From contig CATKHK010000016.1 of assembly GCA_949751835.1 (NCBI GenBank), forward strand, positions 434,001-498,000: a stretch of 64,000 nt of DNA, written 5' to 3'. A program made the position numbers and the translations under genes. The stretch is from Blepharisma japonicum. Taxonomy: Eukaryota; Ciliophora; Heterotrichea; Heterotrichida; Blepharismidae. The notes beneath the pieces are model-generated. The model was given only the letters and a program-made list of their open reading frames with translations, did not search any database and was not told the DNA's origin. How positions within the stretch are numbered: position 1 is the first letter of the stretch; each line of letters begins with the position of its first letter. This document shows positions 12,767 to 26,699 of this stretch, piece by piece.

Positions 12767-14085
12767 ATTTTTAAATTCCAATAATAATGAGTATTAATTA
12801 TTCATTTTGTGATAATTTTTAAATAATTAATATTGATAAAAATTAGTATTGAATCTTTATTTCTAGTGATATGATATCTCAAATTTAAAATAAACGAGAA
12901 AAAATAATAAGGCTGATTTCTCATAATAAGTAAATATTAATTTCGGACCTGCAAGTACATGAAATAAATTTTTCAATTGATGGAAAAGAAATATGGGAGT
13001 AAATTTCATTATTTTAATAAGACTAGGCAATATAAGAAATGTCTTAAATACTGCCAATAATCAAGTTTTAAAATATTTAATTGATTGTCTGAACTATAGT
13101 GAAATTTTTATATTAATTTTTTTCTTTTATCTTTGAAATATAGCAAAGGTAAAGAGGCTAAAAATATTGAAGAAACCTTGCAAACTGACTTTGTTGCAAG
13201 TCATTTGATTGGAACACTTGGCATTCCCTTGTAATTTTTAGTTGAATTTTTTTCGCCGTAAGATATTTAGATAATTATCTTAGTAATTTTCTAATTTTTT
13301 TAATTTAATGAAATTTTCATTTTTATTAGAACGATCGTCAATTGAAATAAATATATAAATAATAAAAATTCTTAGATAATAAAAAATGATCATTTGATAA
13401 AAGGCATCTTCACTTTGCAGTTAAATTAAACAAGCCAAAAAATGCTTAAACTTCAGATAATAGTGGAATATTTAATAAAAAATGATAATCCTGCCATTTA
13501 TTAATCGAGGTTTTGAATTATCAAATAAAATTGCTAAGTTTATAAATGATTATCTATTTTCAAGCAAAAATATTCTTTGATTTAACCTAAATATTAAGGT
13601 AGAAACCTGGAATTGAGAAGAATCTGCTAAAGCATGGTAATTTTATATTTGAATAATCATTAAAGTTATCTAATAATAGCAAGTTGAATTAGCCATGGCT
13701 ATGCCACTTTTTAATTTTCAGTCTTTAAGGACAGCAAAAGGTTAGCTTAAACAGCAATTAGTGCGAATCTTTATCTAGAAAGGTAGATAGTAGTGCTGGA
13801 TAGGATATGAGTGCAAAAAATTTCACAAGAAGTATATAAATAATCTTACTCAATAATCATGAACCCTAAAGTTATTTTTTATTAATAGGGAACAACTGGA
13901 GAAAATATTTTTGCTTGTGATTAGTAATAATTTTTGACTATAAAATATATTGAAATGAATATATTGAGCAAAAAGCTTAAATTTTAAGTAGCATTTCAGG
14001 GAAAATAAATCATTTTCATAAACCCTTTCAAAATATTTCTGTTTGCCGATATGAATTATTTAATTTTCTAAATTTAATAAGTTAA
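12767..14085. other. Intergenic region holding a relic of the PAS gene family
   Basis: AT-rich spacer between copies 3 and 4. Apart from the relic at 13018-13200 I see no coding potential. A 12-nt palindrome TAGCCATGGCTA lies near 13690. Short ORFs on the minus strand here look like chance. Confidence 0.5.
13018..13200 (+). pseudogene. Relic of the 3' end of a TmcB-like PAS gene
   Basis: Degenerate match to the last part of the PAS-family genes. Positions 13028-13051 are identical over 24 nt to copy 2 (8466-8489, encoding N-I-R-N-V-L-N-T). The final segment, about 13143-13195, matches the terminal K-R-L-E-I-L-K-K-F-C-K-L region. The middle is deleted and the frame is not open. The match is to the copy 1/2 subtype, although the relic sits between the copy 3/4 subtype genes, so an additional A/B-type copy once stood here. 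Confidence 0.75.
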
Positions 14086-17000
14086 ATGGCTCATCCTTTT
14101 AACTCTGGTGAGAAAAATTCTGATTTGATTATGTGTGAATTCGATCAAATTGAGCAGAATCATATTTCTTGGAGTATCGGACGAATGGATAAAAGTGAAA
14201 GAAATACGTGCAGGTATATATTTTATGGCCTCCTTTATGACTTTCAAAGCAGAGATAAAAATAATGAAGCTGCCAAGCCATTTATGACTCAATTAAAATT
14301 TTCATTGTGGAAACTAATTATTGCTTTACAAATATCGAGTATTCCATGGATCCAAAATTTCTTTGACTACAAAAATTCTGCATTTTTAGATATTTTTAGC
14401 CTATTTCTCAGTTCTGCAATATTTATTGTATGGATATATTTTTTTATCCTTTTAGCTATTTACTTTTCGATAAAAAAGATAAAACATATTTTGCCATTTT
14501 TATGGAGGATTGAAACAATTTTAAGAGTAATTATTTTTAAGGCTGGATATATTCCTATAGCTTATTCATTAGCAGTTGCAATAAAAAGTTCACTTTATAC
14601 CAAAAATTCTGAGTTTAATAAATACAGCAATCAGATTTTAAATAAAAACTCATCTAATTTTATTGGCTTATGTATAGCCACAACGTTTTTGTTGGCTATT
14701 TTTGCATATTTTCATGAATGTTATGCTTATGAGTTTAGACATAGTCGTTTTCCAGATAAATTAATATCCAAGGCTCATTCAAAGTCTGAAAAAGCAAAGT
14801 TAATTGGTATCCATATAATCATCCTCACAATTATGATATCTGAAACTCCAAACATAATTTATTTGAATTTTACTATTATCATTATATCACTCTATATAGC
14901 CTGCGCTTATATTTATTATATTCCTTATTTTAAATTTTCTTTTAATGTTTTGGAAGCTTCAAGTGCTTTATTTCCAGCAGTACTTTCTATTGAATTTATG
15001 ATTTTTGAAAGACAGACTGGATTAATCCTATTAATCTTCATCAATCCTATAATCATATGATTTTTGCATTTGATATGCAAATATAGAGTTTCTCATATAA
15101 ATTTGTTTTTTTCGATCAAACAATACGCGGATGTTTATGAATTTGAAAGAGCTTATAGGAAAAGCCTACTCAATAAAAAAGATTCAGAAGGTATGCTGAT
15201 AATTTTTAATGAAGCTCATGATAATTTAAAGCTGAATAATTCAAAAATGCTAACTATATGAGAAGCTGATTATTGTTTAAATATTTTAAATGACTCAAAA
15301 TTAGCCTCCATAAAAATAAGTTCTTGGTTCCCATTAAAAAATTCTAATTTTGAAGAAGGATTTTTGGAATACTGTTTAAGAACAGAAATTATTGAAAATC
15401 TTTATAAAACTGATGAAGAGGCTAAGTTTTTGTTGTGCATAGAGAAGCTCGAGGATTGGAGAAAAATTGATAAAGAATTCTGCATTTATTTAAATGACTC
15501 AATAACTTTTATTCATAAGAAAAAATATGGGATTTCTGATGCATTTTCCTTAGTCCAAACGGTTTATCAAAAATTTATACAATTGAAAAATACCCAACCG
15601 AATTTCCCAAAAAGTTCAAATAATTTTTTTAAAAAAAATGAGTTTAATTATTTGATGGCAGCGGGAAACGAGCAGGATTATAATTTAGATGCTTTCGAAG
15701 AAAATAATGGAGTAATTATTGTAAGTGGAAGAAAAAATAATGTTGGTAAAATCTTTTATTCAAATACCAAAGCTTCAAGTATTTTGCGAGAACCTAGGGC
15801 AAGTATAATCAATTCTGATATAAATGAGTACATTCCAAAGCTTTTTAATTTTGATCATTGCGAATTAATGAAAAATTATTTAAAATGTTGCATTTCAGCC
15901 GAAATAAGGCACTCTTATGATTCTGTTTTGAAGACGAAATCAGGATTAATAATAGAAATCGACATGTCTGTGAAGTGTTTATCATTTGAAAAGCATCCAT
16001 TTTTTCTTTTCCTATTCAAAGAATCCTCTGAAAGTTCTAGATGAATTATGAATGAGAATTATAGAGCCATTGGATACTCAGGGTGCTACCCAAGCATGCT
16101 CACTCCAGAACATTCTAAATTTATATTAAAAGATAAAAATAGCGAAAAATTGATATTTAAAGAAGACACTCTTATTAAATCAAGCAGTAGAGAATTAATT
16201 GACTCACCAATAATCTCATCAAAGCTTAAACTTAATGATAATAAAATAAAACAGAAAAACTCAGAAAATTTAAGCCAAGAACAGTCTTCATATCAATCAT
16301 CTTCTCTGGCTAATGCATCCTTATGAGAAAAATATTTTCCAAAAATAAAAAAGCAATATATAATATATCGACGGTTTTTATTTCTATTTATTTTAACTAT
16401 TTTGTCAACAAATGCAATTATTTTAGTTTACACTTTAACTGAAATAAGCAAAGCTAAAAATATAGATTCCCTAAAAGAAACTGGGTTTATTTTAGATTCA
16501 ATGATAACTATATCTGCAAATGTAATGAAACTTGATTATTTGACTTACTCAAATGCCACAAATTTAACTATTGCCCAAGGTAATGATTTGATAAATGACT
16601 TGCTTTTAATATTAAAAGCAAAGACAAAAGATATGCTAAACCAGGTTCCTTCTTGAAATTACTGCCCACAATTTTCTTTTTATATAAAAAATGAAATTCC
16701 AATGTGGGAAACTACAGGAAAATATAAAATTGTTTATAAAAATTTAGTTGATATTGTATATGGATATGAATTTTATGCCTCTGAATTTCTCAAAAAATAT
16801 AATAACAATCTATTCTATTTTAATGAGTATGCCTATTTGATATTAAATAGTTATGGAGTTATAGCTCCTCGATCAAAATTAATAATTGATGCTTTGTCGT
16901 CATGTGAAAAATATAGAGCAGAAAACTTGACTAGAAGAATATCATGACTAATTATTGACGCAAATATTATCTTATTTTTTTGTGCTTGCTTCATTATTTT

Positions 17001-17922
17001 TATTATTTTCAGAATTTGTGAAAATTATTGCAGCTTCTATGAGCAAATTAACAAAAGACTTCAAACCTCATTTAAAAGTCTCCATAAGAAGTTAATAACG
17101 AGATTGCTAAATGTGCACAATTATGATCCTATAAGCATCGATAATTCATTTAGATCTGAGCCACTTAAACGCTGATACGACAATAACTTTTTAAGGATTT
17201 TTTCTTCAATCTCTATTTATTTTCTTTTAACCTTTACATTTTATATTATTTTTTATTTCTATGCTTATAAAAACGGTGAAAATTATTTACTTGCTCGACC
17301 TGATTTTATATCACTATTTATAAAGCAGCAATTATTTGGTAGATTACTTATGTTTTGAGCAAGAGTATACGTATTCCAAGACACACCAATGAGCTTGTCC
17401 AGTAGATTAAGCAACTTTTATTATTTTTATCAGCCTAAAAGCGAATACTTAAACCTTATTAGATCTTATAATAAATTGCTAAAGCTATCTTTATTGGAGA
17501 CAAAAACGCAAAAGCTAATGTCAGAAGATTTAAAAAAACTTATTTTTGAGAAGATTGATGCTGACTTAATCCAAAATAATACTTTAAATTGTAGTATATA
17601 TGGAGCTTCTTTATGTCAAAATGAGCAAATTTTTGATGGCAACGAATTATTTGATTCAGAAAGAGATTATGATAAATTTTTATCAATATTAAAAAATATG
17701 GAAACATTTAGATCTTTAATGGACACAGTTAACTATAAAATAATTGGCATGGCAACAGATCATTCAACAAAACTGATTCAAGAAAATTTTGAGCTATTAA
17801 CAGAGGTGACTATAATTTATGCCATTTTCTCTGTTATCATTTATTTTTGATTTTATCTCCCAATGATTTCAAATGAACTCAAAAGATTAGAAGTACTAAA
17901 AAGGTTTTGCAAATTGATATAG
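14086..17922 (+). CDS. TmcB-like PAS membrane protein, copy 4 (intact)
   Basis: Intact 1278-residue frame without introns; TGA is Trp throughout and TAG ends it. Multiple N-terminal membrane helices span residues about 65-325, with Y-E-F-R-H before the fourth. Then come a helical linker (Y-E-F-E-R-A-Y), a PAS-like region near 541-646 (YSNTKASSILREPRASII) and a Ser-rich stretch near 735-745. Membrane segments lie near 760-790, 955-980, 1041-1068 and 1242-1262. Probable membrane-bound sensory protein of the ciliate TmcB-like type. It is shorter than copy 2, mostly in the linkers. Copies 3 and 4 form one pair and copies 1 and 2 the other. Confidence 0.8.
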
Positions 17923-19740
<1,818 letters not shown>

Positions 19741-20255
19741 ACTATAATTATTCGTAATTTTTAGTTATTCTCAACAAATTTTTCAAATAAAATATTAAAT
19801 TAAGTTAAAAATAAATTTCCAGTTTTCATATTTGTTAAATTATTTTATTTTATTTGCTTTTTCTTATTGAAGCAAATTTATAAAATACTTCGTGGGCTTT
19901 TGAAATAGTTTTCTGATAAAATTCATTTATGATACCATTATGAATACTCTTTAAAAAGATTTGAGAAATTAGACTTATATTTATAATAGCTAAATATTCC
20001 TAAAATATCAGCGATTATTTGACTTAAAATTAATAGAAATATGTTTTGTAAATATTAAATATCTTTTATTCCAAAAAGTTTTAATTACTTCCAATTGCAT
20101 TTATTTAATAAGATTAATATTTTGGAGGTCCTTATTATAAGCCTCTATATTTTTAATAAAATTTTAATTTTCCTAAAAGTGCGATTTACACCCGATATTT
20201 TGATTTTAATTTTTTTCAGTATAATATAAGATGTTTACGTCAAGAAAATTAAAAT
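19741..20255. other. Intergenic spacer between beta-tubulin genes
   Basis: AT-rich, with no ORF, repeat or clear regulatory element seen. Confidence 0.4.
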
Positions 20256-21581
20256 ATGAGAGAAATTGTACACATCCAAGGAGGACAATGTGGGAATCAA
20301 ATTGGAACAAAATTTTGGGAAGTAATCTCAGAAGAGCACGGAATTGATATAACTGGCACTTATCATGGAGACTCAGACTTGCAACTTGAAAGAATTAACG
20401 TTTACTACAACGAAGCAACAGGTGGCCGATATGTGCCAAGAGCAGTTCTTTTTGACTTAGAGGTAGGGACGATTGACTCTATAAGGGCCGGAACCCTTGG
20501 CCAGATGTTCAAATCTGATAATTTAATATTTGGAAAATCTAGCGCTGGCAATAACTGAGCTAAAGGCCACTATACCGAAGGCTCTGAGCTTATAGATACA
20601 GTATTAGATGTCGTCAGAAAAGAATCGGAAGGATGTGATTGCTTACAAGGATTTCAAATTGCTCACTCTCTAGGAGGAGGCACTGGCTCAGGTATGGGAA
20701 CTTTATTAATTTCGAAGATTAAAGATGAGTATCCTGACAGAATTCTACAAACATTTTCAGTATTCCCAAGTTCAAAAGTCTCAGATATAGTTGTTGAGCC
20801 TTATAATGCCACTTTATCAGTTCATCAATTAATTGAAAACTCAGATACCGTTATGGTTATAGACAACGAAGCTTTATATGATATTTGTTTTAGAACTTTG
20901 AAATTATCTACACCCACTTATGGAGATTTAAATCATTTAGTAAGCACAGTTATGAGTGGAGTCACTTGCTCAATTCGGTTTCCAGGACAATTAAATGCTG
21001 ACTTAAGAAAAACTGCAATTAACTTAATTCCATTCCAAAGGCTTCACTTTCTCATGATCGGATTTGCCCCTTTAACTTCACGAGATAATCAACAGTATCA
21101 AAATTTCACAGTCCCAGAACTTACTCGGCAAATGTTTGATGCCAACAGTATGATGTGTGCTTGTGATCCTAAATATGGCCGATATCTTACAGCAGCTGCT
21201 CTATTTAGAGGGAAAATGTCAACTAAAGAAGTTGACGAATATTGACCTTACAGGTTAAAAAACATAAGATATTTTGTCGAATGAATTCCAAATGGAATGA
21301 TGACATCTATTTGTGATATTCCTCCTAAAGGAATTAATATTTCTGCTACGTATATAGCGAACTCAACTGCAGTACAGGGGATGTTTAAAAGAGTAGCTGA
21401 AAAATTCAATGCTATGTTTAGAAGAAAAGCTTTTTTGCATTGATATACAGGAGAAGGGATGGATGAAATGGAGTTCATTGAAGCTGAAAGTAATATGAAC
21501 GATCTCATCAGTGAATATCAACAATATCAAGATGCAACTTGTGATGATCTTAGTAATAAACATTATTACTTAGATTTTTAA
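20256..21581 (+). CDS. Divergent beta-tubulin without acidic tail
   Basis: Full-length open frame of 441 residues, collinear with the beta-tubulin upstream; TGA is Trp at several sites including 101, and TAA ends it. The MREI start, the GGGTGSG loop and most of the core are kept. Several normally invariant positions differ: Pro70 to Val in the E-P-G-T loop, Gln94 to Lys and Gly96 to Ser in the loop before Trp101, and Q-M-L-N-V-Q replaced by Y-W-P-Y-R-L near residue 330 with one residue lost. The acidic tail is replaced by [13 protein letters not shown], so the usual glutamylation and glycylation sites are absent. This resembles the beta-like tubulins of Tetrahymena, which also lack normal tails (recalled). 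It may be a specialised isotype or an early pseudogene; the intact frame favours function or recent origin. Confidence 0.85.
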
Positions 21582-21659
21582 TAATTTAGTATTATTTAAA
21601 TTTTTTTATAGAAATAACGTTCCTTTAAGAGCAAAAAATAAATTGTTGCTAGTTAGTCC

Positions 21660-21957
21660 AAGAAAGATTTTTCATAGAATGAATTCGAAACAGTATGACA
21701 ACCTCAATTTGTGATATCCCGCCTAAAGTACTTAAGATGGCAGCATCTTTTATAGAGAGCTCAACTGCTATTCAAGAGTAGCTCAACAATTTGTTGTTCT
21801 ACTCAGAAGAAAAGCTTTCCTGCATTGGTACACTGCGGAAGGTATGGATGAAATGGAGGTCACTGAAGCTGAAACAATATGAACAATCTTGTAAGTAAAT
21901 ACCAGCAATGCAAAGATGCAACTAGTGAAGATCAAATTACAATTAATCATCATTAAT
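21660..21957 (+). pseudogene. Beta-tubulin 3' fragment, decayed
   Basis: About 300 bases matching the last 100 codons of the two genes upstream. It includes the Ser-Ile-Cys-Asp-Ile-Pro-Pro-Lys block (about 21704-21728), A-F-L-H-W-Y (about 21813-21830) and the helix before the tail. It has an internal deletion, frame changes and a stop, and no 5' part. It is a relic of a third tandem beta-tubulin copy or of a partial duplication. Confidence 0.85.
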
Positions 21958-22046
21958 TATTTTAAACAATAATTTTATTAAATAAAATGATTTTGCTTTA
22001 AATCAGAAATTTTGGAATTATTATAAATTAAGAAATCTGAAAAAAT

Positions 22047-23403
22047 ATGATGGATGAAAAATTAGTAACAGGCCCTTTATCTCATGAAATTATTCTTGAA
22101 GAAATCGAGCCACCTATGCTTACGCATCAAGTATCGAACTACGAGAATTTAATACAGCAGCTCAGCAGCATGGGCTTTGACAGTCAACGAATAGAAGCAG
22201 CAGTCACCTACACAGGAGCTCAAAATATCGAAGATATCTGACCTTGTCTAATTAAAGGGGAAAGAGGCTGGGAGCATGATTTTATACGTAAAAAATAACA
22301 TAGCGAAAGATCCTCTTACGGATCTTTGTGAAATTTGCAATGAAAATAAAATCGAGCATATTTCTCATCAAGAAGAAATCATTTCAGATGTACAAGTGAA
22401 AATGGAAGAAGTAAAAGAAAGGCATGAGCTTTTTGCAACACATTGGTCAAGGGCTTATCATGAAGTCTCTGGAGAAGTTTGTGGAATTTGCTTTGAAAGA
22501 ATAAGAAATGAATGGAAACACCCAGAATGCGAAATACACATTTTTTGTGAAGACTGCATCAAAATGTACCTAAAAACCAAAATAAACGATTCCCAAGTCC
22601 TAAAAATCCCATGCCCAGGTGAAAACTGTAAAAATTTGTTCACCGATGAAATGATACAAGATATTATAGATCCTGACCTTTTCGAAAAATACAAAAAATT
22701 CAAATGAAGAGCTGAACTATTACTCGATCCTCAGATAAAATGATGCCCCACCCCTAACTGTGATGGCTTTATGAAAGGTTCTTCCAAAAAACCTCATTTA
22801 ATCTGTCCTATCTGCAGCTATGAAATTTGTTTTAAATGTGGAAATGCCTGACACAAAAAAAAGACCTGTGAAGAAATTGTTGATGAAGGCTATGAAACTT
22901 GGGCAAAGGGAAAAGAAATTCAGCTATGTCCTAAATGCAAGCATAGAATAGAAAAAATTGAAGGCTGCAATCACATGTCTTGCTCTATTTGTAGCTACCA
23001 ATGATGCTGGTTATGCCGAGGAGCATATTCTGCTTATCATTTTCGGTCCATGAATCCTTTTGGCTGCCCAAATTTGCAGGCTGGCTCGAATACTCGTGAA
23101 GATTGGCCATTGTGGAAAATCTATTTAAATCGTGTGAAAAATTTGGGAATATGGATCCTTATTATTATCTTTTTCCCTTTAATTCTGTTATTACTCCCAG
23201 CTGCTGAAGCTACAAGATCTAATAATAGAAACCTTAGAAATCGAGGAGTTTCTTTAGGCTGCAGAATTTTTATTTTATTTTTCCAGTTCATAGGTGTAGT
23301 TTTGATCACCCCAATTGGGGTGGCTTTAGCTATCCCCGTGCTACTGGTGTATGGAATATATATTGGAATTAGATTTATATGGAGAAAGTTAAAGTATCGC
23401 TAA
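22047..23403 (+). CDS. RBR-type E3 ubiquitin ligase with UBA-like domain and membrane tail
   Basis: 446 residues after removing one 16-nt intron (22288-22303). An N-terminal UBA-like segment (about 31-70, with L-S-S-M-G-F-D) comes first. RING1 follows at about 140-190 (C-G-I-C-F-E ... C-E-D-C), then the in-between-RING domain at about 228-269 (W-C-P-T-P-N-C ... C-F-K-C-G). RING2 at about 289-318 reads C-P-K-C ... E-G-C-N-H-M-S-C; Cys302 fits the catalytic thioester cysteine of RBR ligases. The C-terminal hundred residues hold two hydrophobic segments, so it is probably anchored in an internal membrane, as in RNF19/RNF144-type ligases. It would transfer ubiquitin from an E2 to substrates via the RING2 cysteine. 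Its stop lies 29 bp from the stop of the convergent RSP2-like gene. Confidence 0.92.
22288..22303 (+). other. 16-nt intron in the RBR ligase gene
   Basis: GTAAAAAATAACATAG. Unspliced, the upstream frame meets TAA inside it; removing 16 nt joins frame 0 to frame 1 and gives D-F-I-P-K-D-P-L-T-D-L-C-E-I-C. Confidence 0.9.
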
Positions 23404-23432
23404 TTATCAGATAAAGAAATTAAATATCTAAA

Positions 23433-25358
23433 TTATTCATCCCATCCAATATCTCCATCTTCATCAGGGATCACCTCAGGCGGGATTTCTACCACTTGGT
23501 TACTTTCTCTTTCATCAAATTCTGCTAAAAATTCAGCTTCATTAAATGGTGTTTTTTCTACCCCTTCTTCAAGATTTTCTTCATCTTTTTCATGTCTTTC
23601 TTTAGCATCTAATAGTGCATTTTTTCTTTTTTCTGCTAATTCTTCTGCGAGTTTTATGGCGTTTTCTCTTTCTTCTTGTTTATTATTGTAATCTCTTCTT
23701 CTGTTAGAAACGTCTTGAATTCTGACTTTAAGCAATTGGTCGAGAAATGAGTAAAGTAATGATAAAGGAAAAGAATAATGCTGGACGTCATCAAAAGAAA
23801 TACTACTTAAATCATTTTGCAGCTTTTTTGTCATAGCATATGCTGGAGGTTTTTGAGGTTTCGGACCACAAGGATTTATATGTTTTAAGGTATTCAGAAA
23901 ATTATCATTTAAAAACTTTTTCGCAAGTTTTCAGTTCAGCCTATTTGTACCAGGCTCCACAATTTGAGCTTTCGGAACTCCAAAATAGTAAAGGACAAGC
24001 TGGATGACTCTGGAATATTTAAGGACTTTGAACTCTTTATAAGAATAAAGCTGGTCAACTACATATTTTTCTAATAATCGCTCTCTATACAAGTTAAGCA
24101 AAACAATGGCAGTCTCAAGCTCTTTTGTTTCTTCAGAAGCCCCAGCATCAAGGTCTGCAAGTCTTTCATCAATAGCCACCCTTTCATTTTCTACCCATTC
24201 TCCTTGCTTATCTTGTAGATTTTGCAAGTCTAAATCATGCTGCTTCATATAGACATTTATGTCATGTCTTAGGCTTTCATCTTCAGCCCTTTCCCATTGG
24301 GATTTAAAAAATTCTACCCATTGTATGACGTAATTTCTTTTTTCTTCTGAAATTTCACAGTCTTTGCCCATAGTGTCGACACATAAAACAAGTTTTATGT
24401 CAGTTGTGACGTAAGGGGCTTCTTTTATGTCTTCCCAGACTTTTTCTTCTTCCTCTGGGTTTTCTTCGCCTTCTCTGTAGGTTTTGTTGTCTTCTGATTT
24501 TTTTTCTCTTTCTAATTCTTGGTCTGCTCTTCTTCGCCTACAATCTAAGGCATCATCAACCGCTGTATCAAAGCTGCTTTCAGATAAACAACTTCTATAT
24601 GTAAGTGGGGTCGCAAAATACGCTCCAAGCTTTGGGACATCAAAAAACTTGATTTTTGGGTTATTGACAACATCAGGGACGTATGCGAATTTTGCCTTTT
24701 TTTCAACAACTTTTTCATGATCTCCTTCTTCGCTTTCTGGCTTATCGACTTCAGCTTCTTCTTCTTTCCAGATGCTATAAGTGATTTCTCCTTCATCTTC
24801 TTTAAGAGTTTTATCTATCATAAATTCGTGGCCTGCTGAAGCAGCAATATATCGAATATGATCTTGAGCGGAATCATCAACATGAGCGAATTCTCCATCT
24901 AAATCTGTGATTGGCCTTTTTATTTTTTCTAAAAGTCCGATGTAAACGCCTGTGCATTCGAGCTCCTCTTTTAAATGGTTAGCGAATTCTGTTAAAAGAT
25001 CGTCAACATCTAAAGAGCTTTCTATTTTTGAACGAAAATCGTTTTCTTTTTGAAATTTTTTTGCTGCTTCTTCTGCTGATTTTTCTTGTTGTTTTATCAT
25101 TTCTTGGATGGCGTTTTCGTATTTTTGCTTTAAGCGGATGGTTTCTTCTGCTTTCTTTTTAGCAATTTCTTTGTTTTTAGTTAATGAAGCGTAATTAATC
25201 AGCCAATTGCCAAGGAAATGCAAAGGGTTACTTGGTTGATGTTTATAGAGCTGTCCTAAAGCTTTTGAGAGGACTTTACCAACGGCATCTGATTTTAGAT
25301 AAGCAACATCAGGGTGATCTCCAGGCTTTTTGAAGCGGTTACTCTGAGAATGTGCCAT
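23433..25358 (-). CDS. RSP2-like radial spoke protein (DPY30 + GAF)
   Basis: 641 residues, one exon, bridging a TGA (Trp) near 23931. The N-terminal DPY-30-type docking motif lies at about residues 18-57 (V-A-Y-L-K ... P-S-N-P-L-H-F-L-G-N-W-L). A coiled segment follows, then a GAF-like domain (about 110-370) interrupted by acidic and Lys-rich insertions. The C-terminal region is helical and charged. DPY30 followed by GAF is the architecture of radial spoke protein 2, a stalk component of ciliary radial spokes that docks spoke subunits and regulates dynein. Length is somewhat below the Chlamydomonas protein. The Dpy-30 part is clear; the RSP2 identity is inferred from architecture. Confidence 0.75.
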
Positions 25359-25457
25359 AATTAAATATAAGAAATCTTAAGCTATCAGTTCAGCATCTAA
25401 AAATCCTCATTAAAATTAATCTAATGCCTTATTTCTCAATCTATATTCAATTATTAC

Positions 25458-26645
25458 TTACAATAAACTTTTATTATTACGAAAATCTCTCCAAAATTTA
25501 ACAATCATTTGTGCAGCTAATATTTTTTTGACTGAGCCTAGCGTTTTTCTTAGCCTATATCCTCTCCAGCAAGACTGAATTTTAATAATCGCTAAGTCTG
25601 AGCTCATATAAATTTGATTACAATGAAGCTCATCAATGTCATCTAATATGTATTTTTGATACATATTAAGAAGATCTGACACAGTCTCTCCTTCATTTGT
25701 AAAAAGTTCCCAAATAGTACCTGATATCCCATCATTTAAACTGCGAAGTTGAAAATAAAAAGCATCGCTGGTGTAACCCCACCTGAAAATAGTTTCAAAT
25801 GACCATTGTCTTAAAAATTCCCTAGTTTCTTGACTAATAATAATAATTCCTATTGATTTTACGCCTAATTGTATCCTCTCTGGTATATCTCTTGACCTTC
25901 TTTGTCTAGCATTAAAAAATCTACATCCAAAAACTGACAATTTCATAGCTTCAAGAGTATAAGTTTTCTTTAAAAATAGTAAGGCTTTCTATATAAAAAT
26001 TACTGGCTCTCCCTGCTTATACTCGTCTAATAATCTTTTTTCTATATATTTAGACCCATGTTGCTCTAATAGTCTTTCTGAAAAAAAATCACGAATTCTT
26101 GGAAAAATAAATCCAGGCTTATGCTTTTCTGGATTAAAAGGACCAAATTCGATCTGCATTTCTATAGCGGCAAGAGTGACTGCAATATGTAAAGGTGCGT
26201 TAAAATAACCACTTATAATATTTTCTTTGGTTTGAATATAATATAAGTGTGTACTAAATTCATCAGCGTTTATGATATTTAACTCTCTGAACATTTTGCA
26301 TTTAAATACGATTTTTCTGTCTTTTTTATGCTTTTTTATGACATCAGAGATGTAATCATCATCTTTCAGCAGCTTTTCTTCTACGCGATTGCTGTGTGTG
26401 TAAACATCAAACATTCCAAAATTTTCAGAGTTTGTTATGCTCATCTTCTTTGACATTTGATCAATTAAATCAATTGCTCTTGTGCTGTGATCATAAGTTA
26501 ACGTCTTGAATTCATTATCCAGCAAATAAACTCTCAGATTAAGCGATTTTGGGCTATTTCTTTCAATATTAGAATAATTCGCACCATCTGCTTTATGCAC
26601 TTTTTCTTTAGGTAAATGAGTTCTTGAATTTCGTAGTTCTTCCAT
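25458..26645 (-). CDS. FERM-domain protein with C-terminal IQ motif
   Basis: 390 residues after splicing one 15-nt intron (25989-26003). Residues about 35-115 look like a FERM F1 lobe (ubiquitin-like, Y-D-H-S-T-R-A-I-D-L). Residues 120-260 match the F2 lobe with L-Y-Y-I-Q-T and A-L-L-F-L-K ... F-G-C-R-F-F across the splice junction, and then F3 (L-G-V-K-S-I-G-I-I-I-I-S). Near the end is an IQ motif (I-K-I-Q-S-C-W-R-G-Y-R). In other organisms this FERM type sits in the tail of MyTH4-FERM myosins, kinesins or talin; here it stands alone, without a motor. Likely a membrane-cytoskeleton adaptor that binds calmodulin. Confidence 0.75.
25989..26003 (-). other. 15-nt intron in the FERM gene
   Basis: On the minus strand GTAATTTTTATATAG. 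It contains the only in-frame stop (TAG); removal restores a continuous FERM domain. The intron sequence is identical to the one at 57203-57217. Confidence 0.92.
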
Positions 26646-26699
26646 TTAAATAATTAAAATAATTATTGCTAAGTTTTTTATATGCTTTCTATTACTTTC

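Noticed and set aside
12863-13057. Minus-strand ORF of 64 residues
   Set aside because: Overlaps the PAS relic on the other strand and has no homology pattern.
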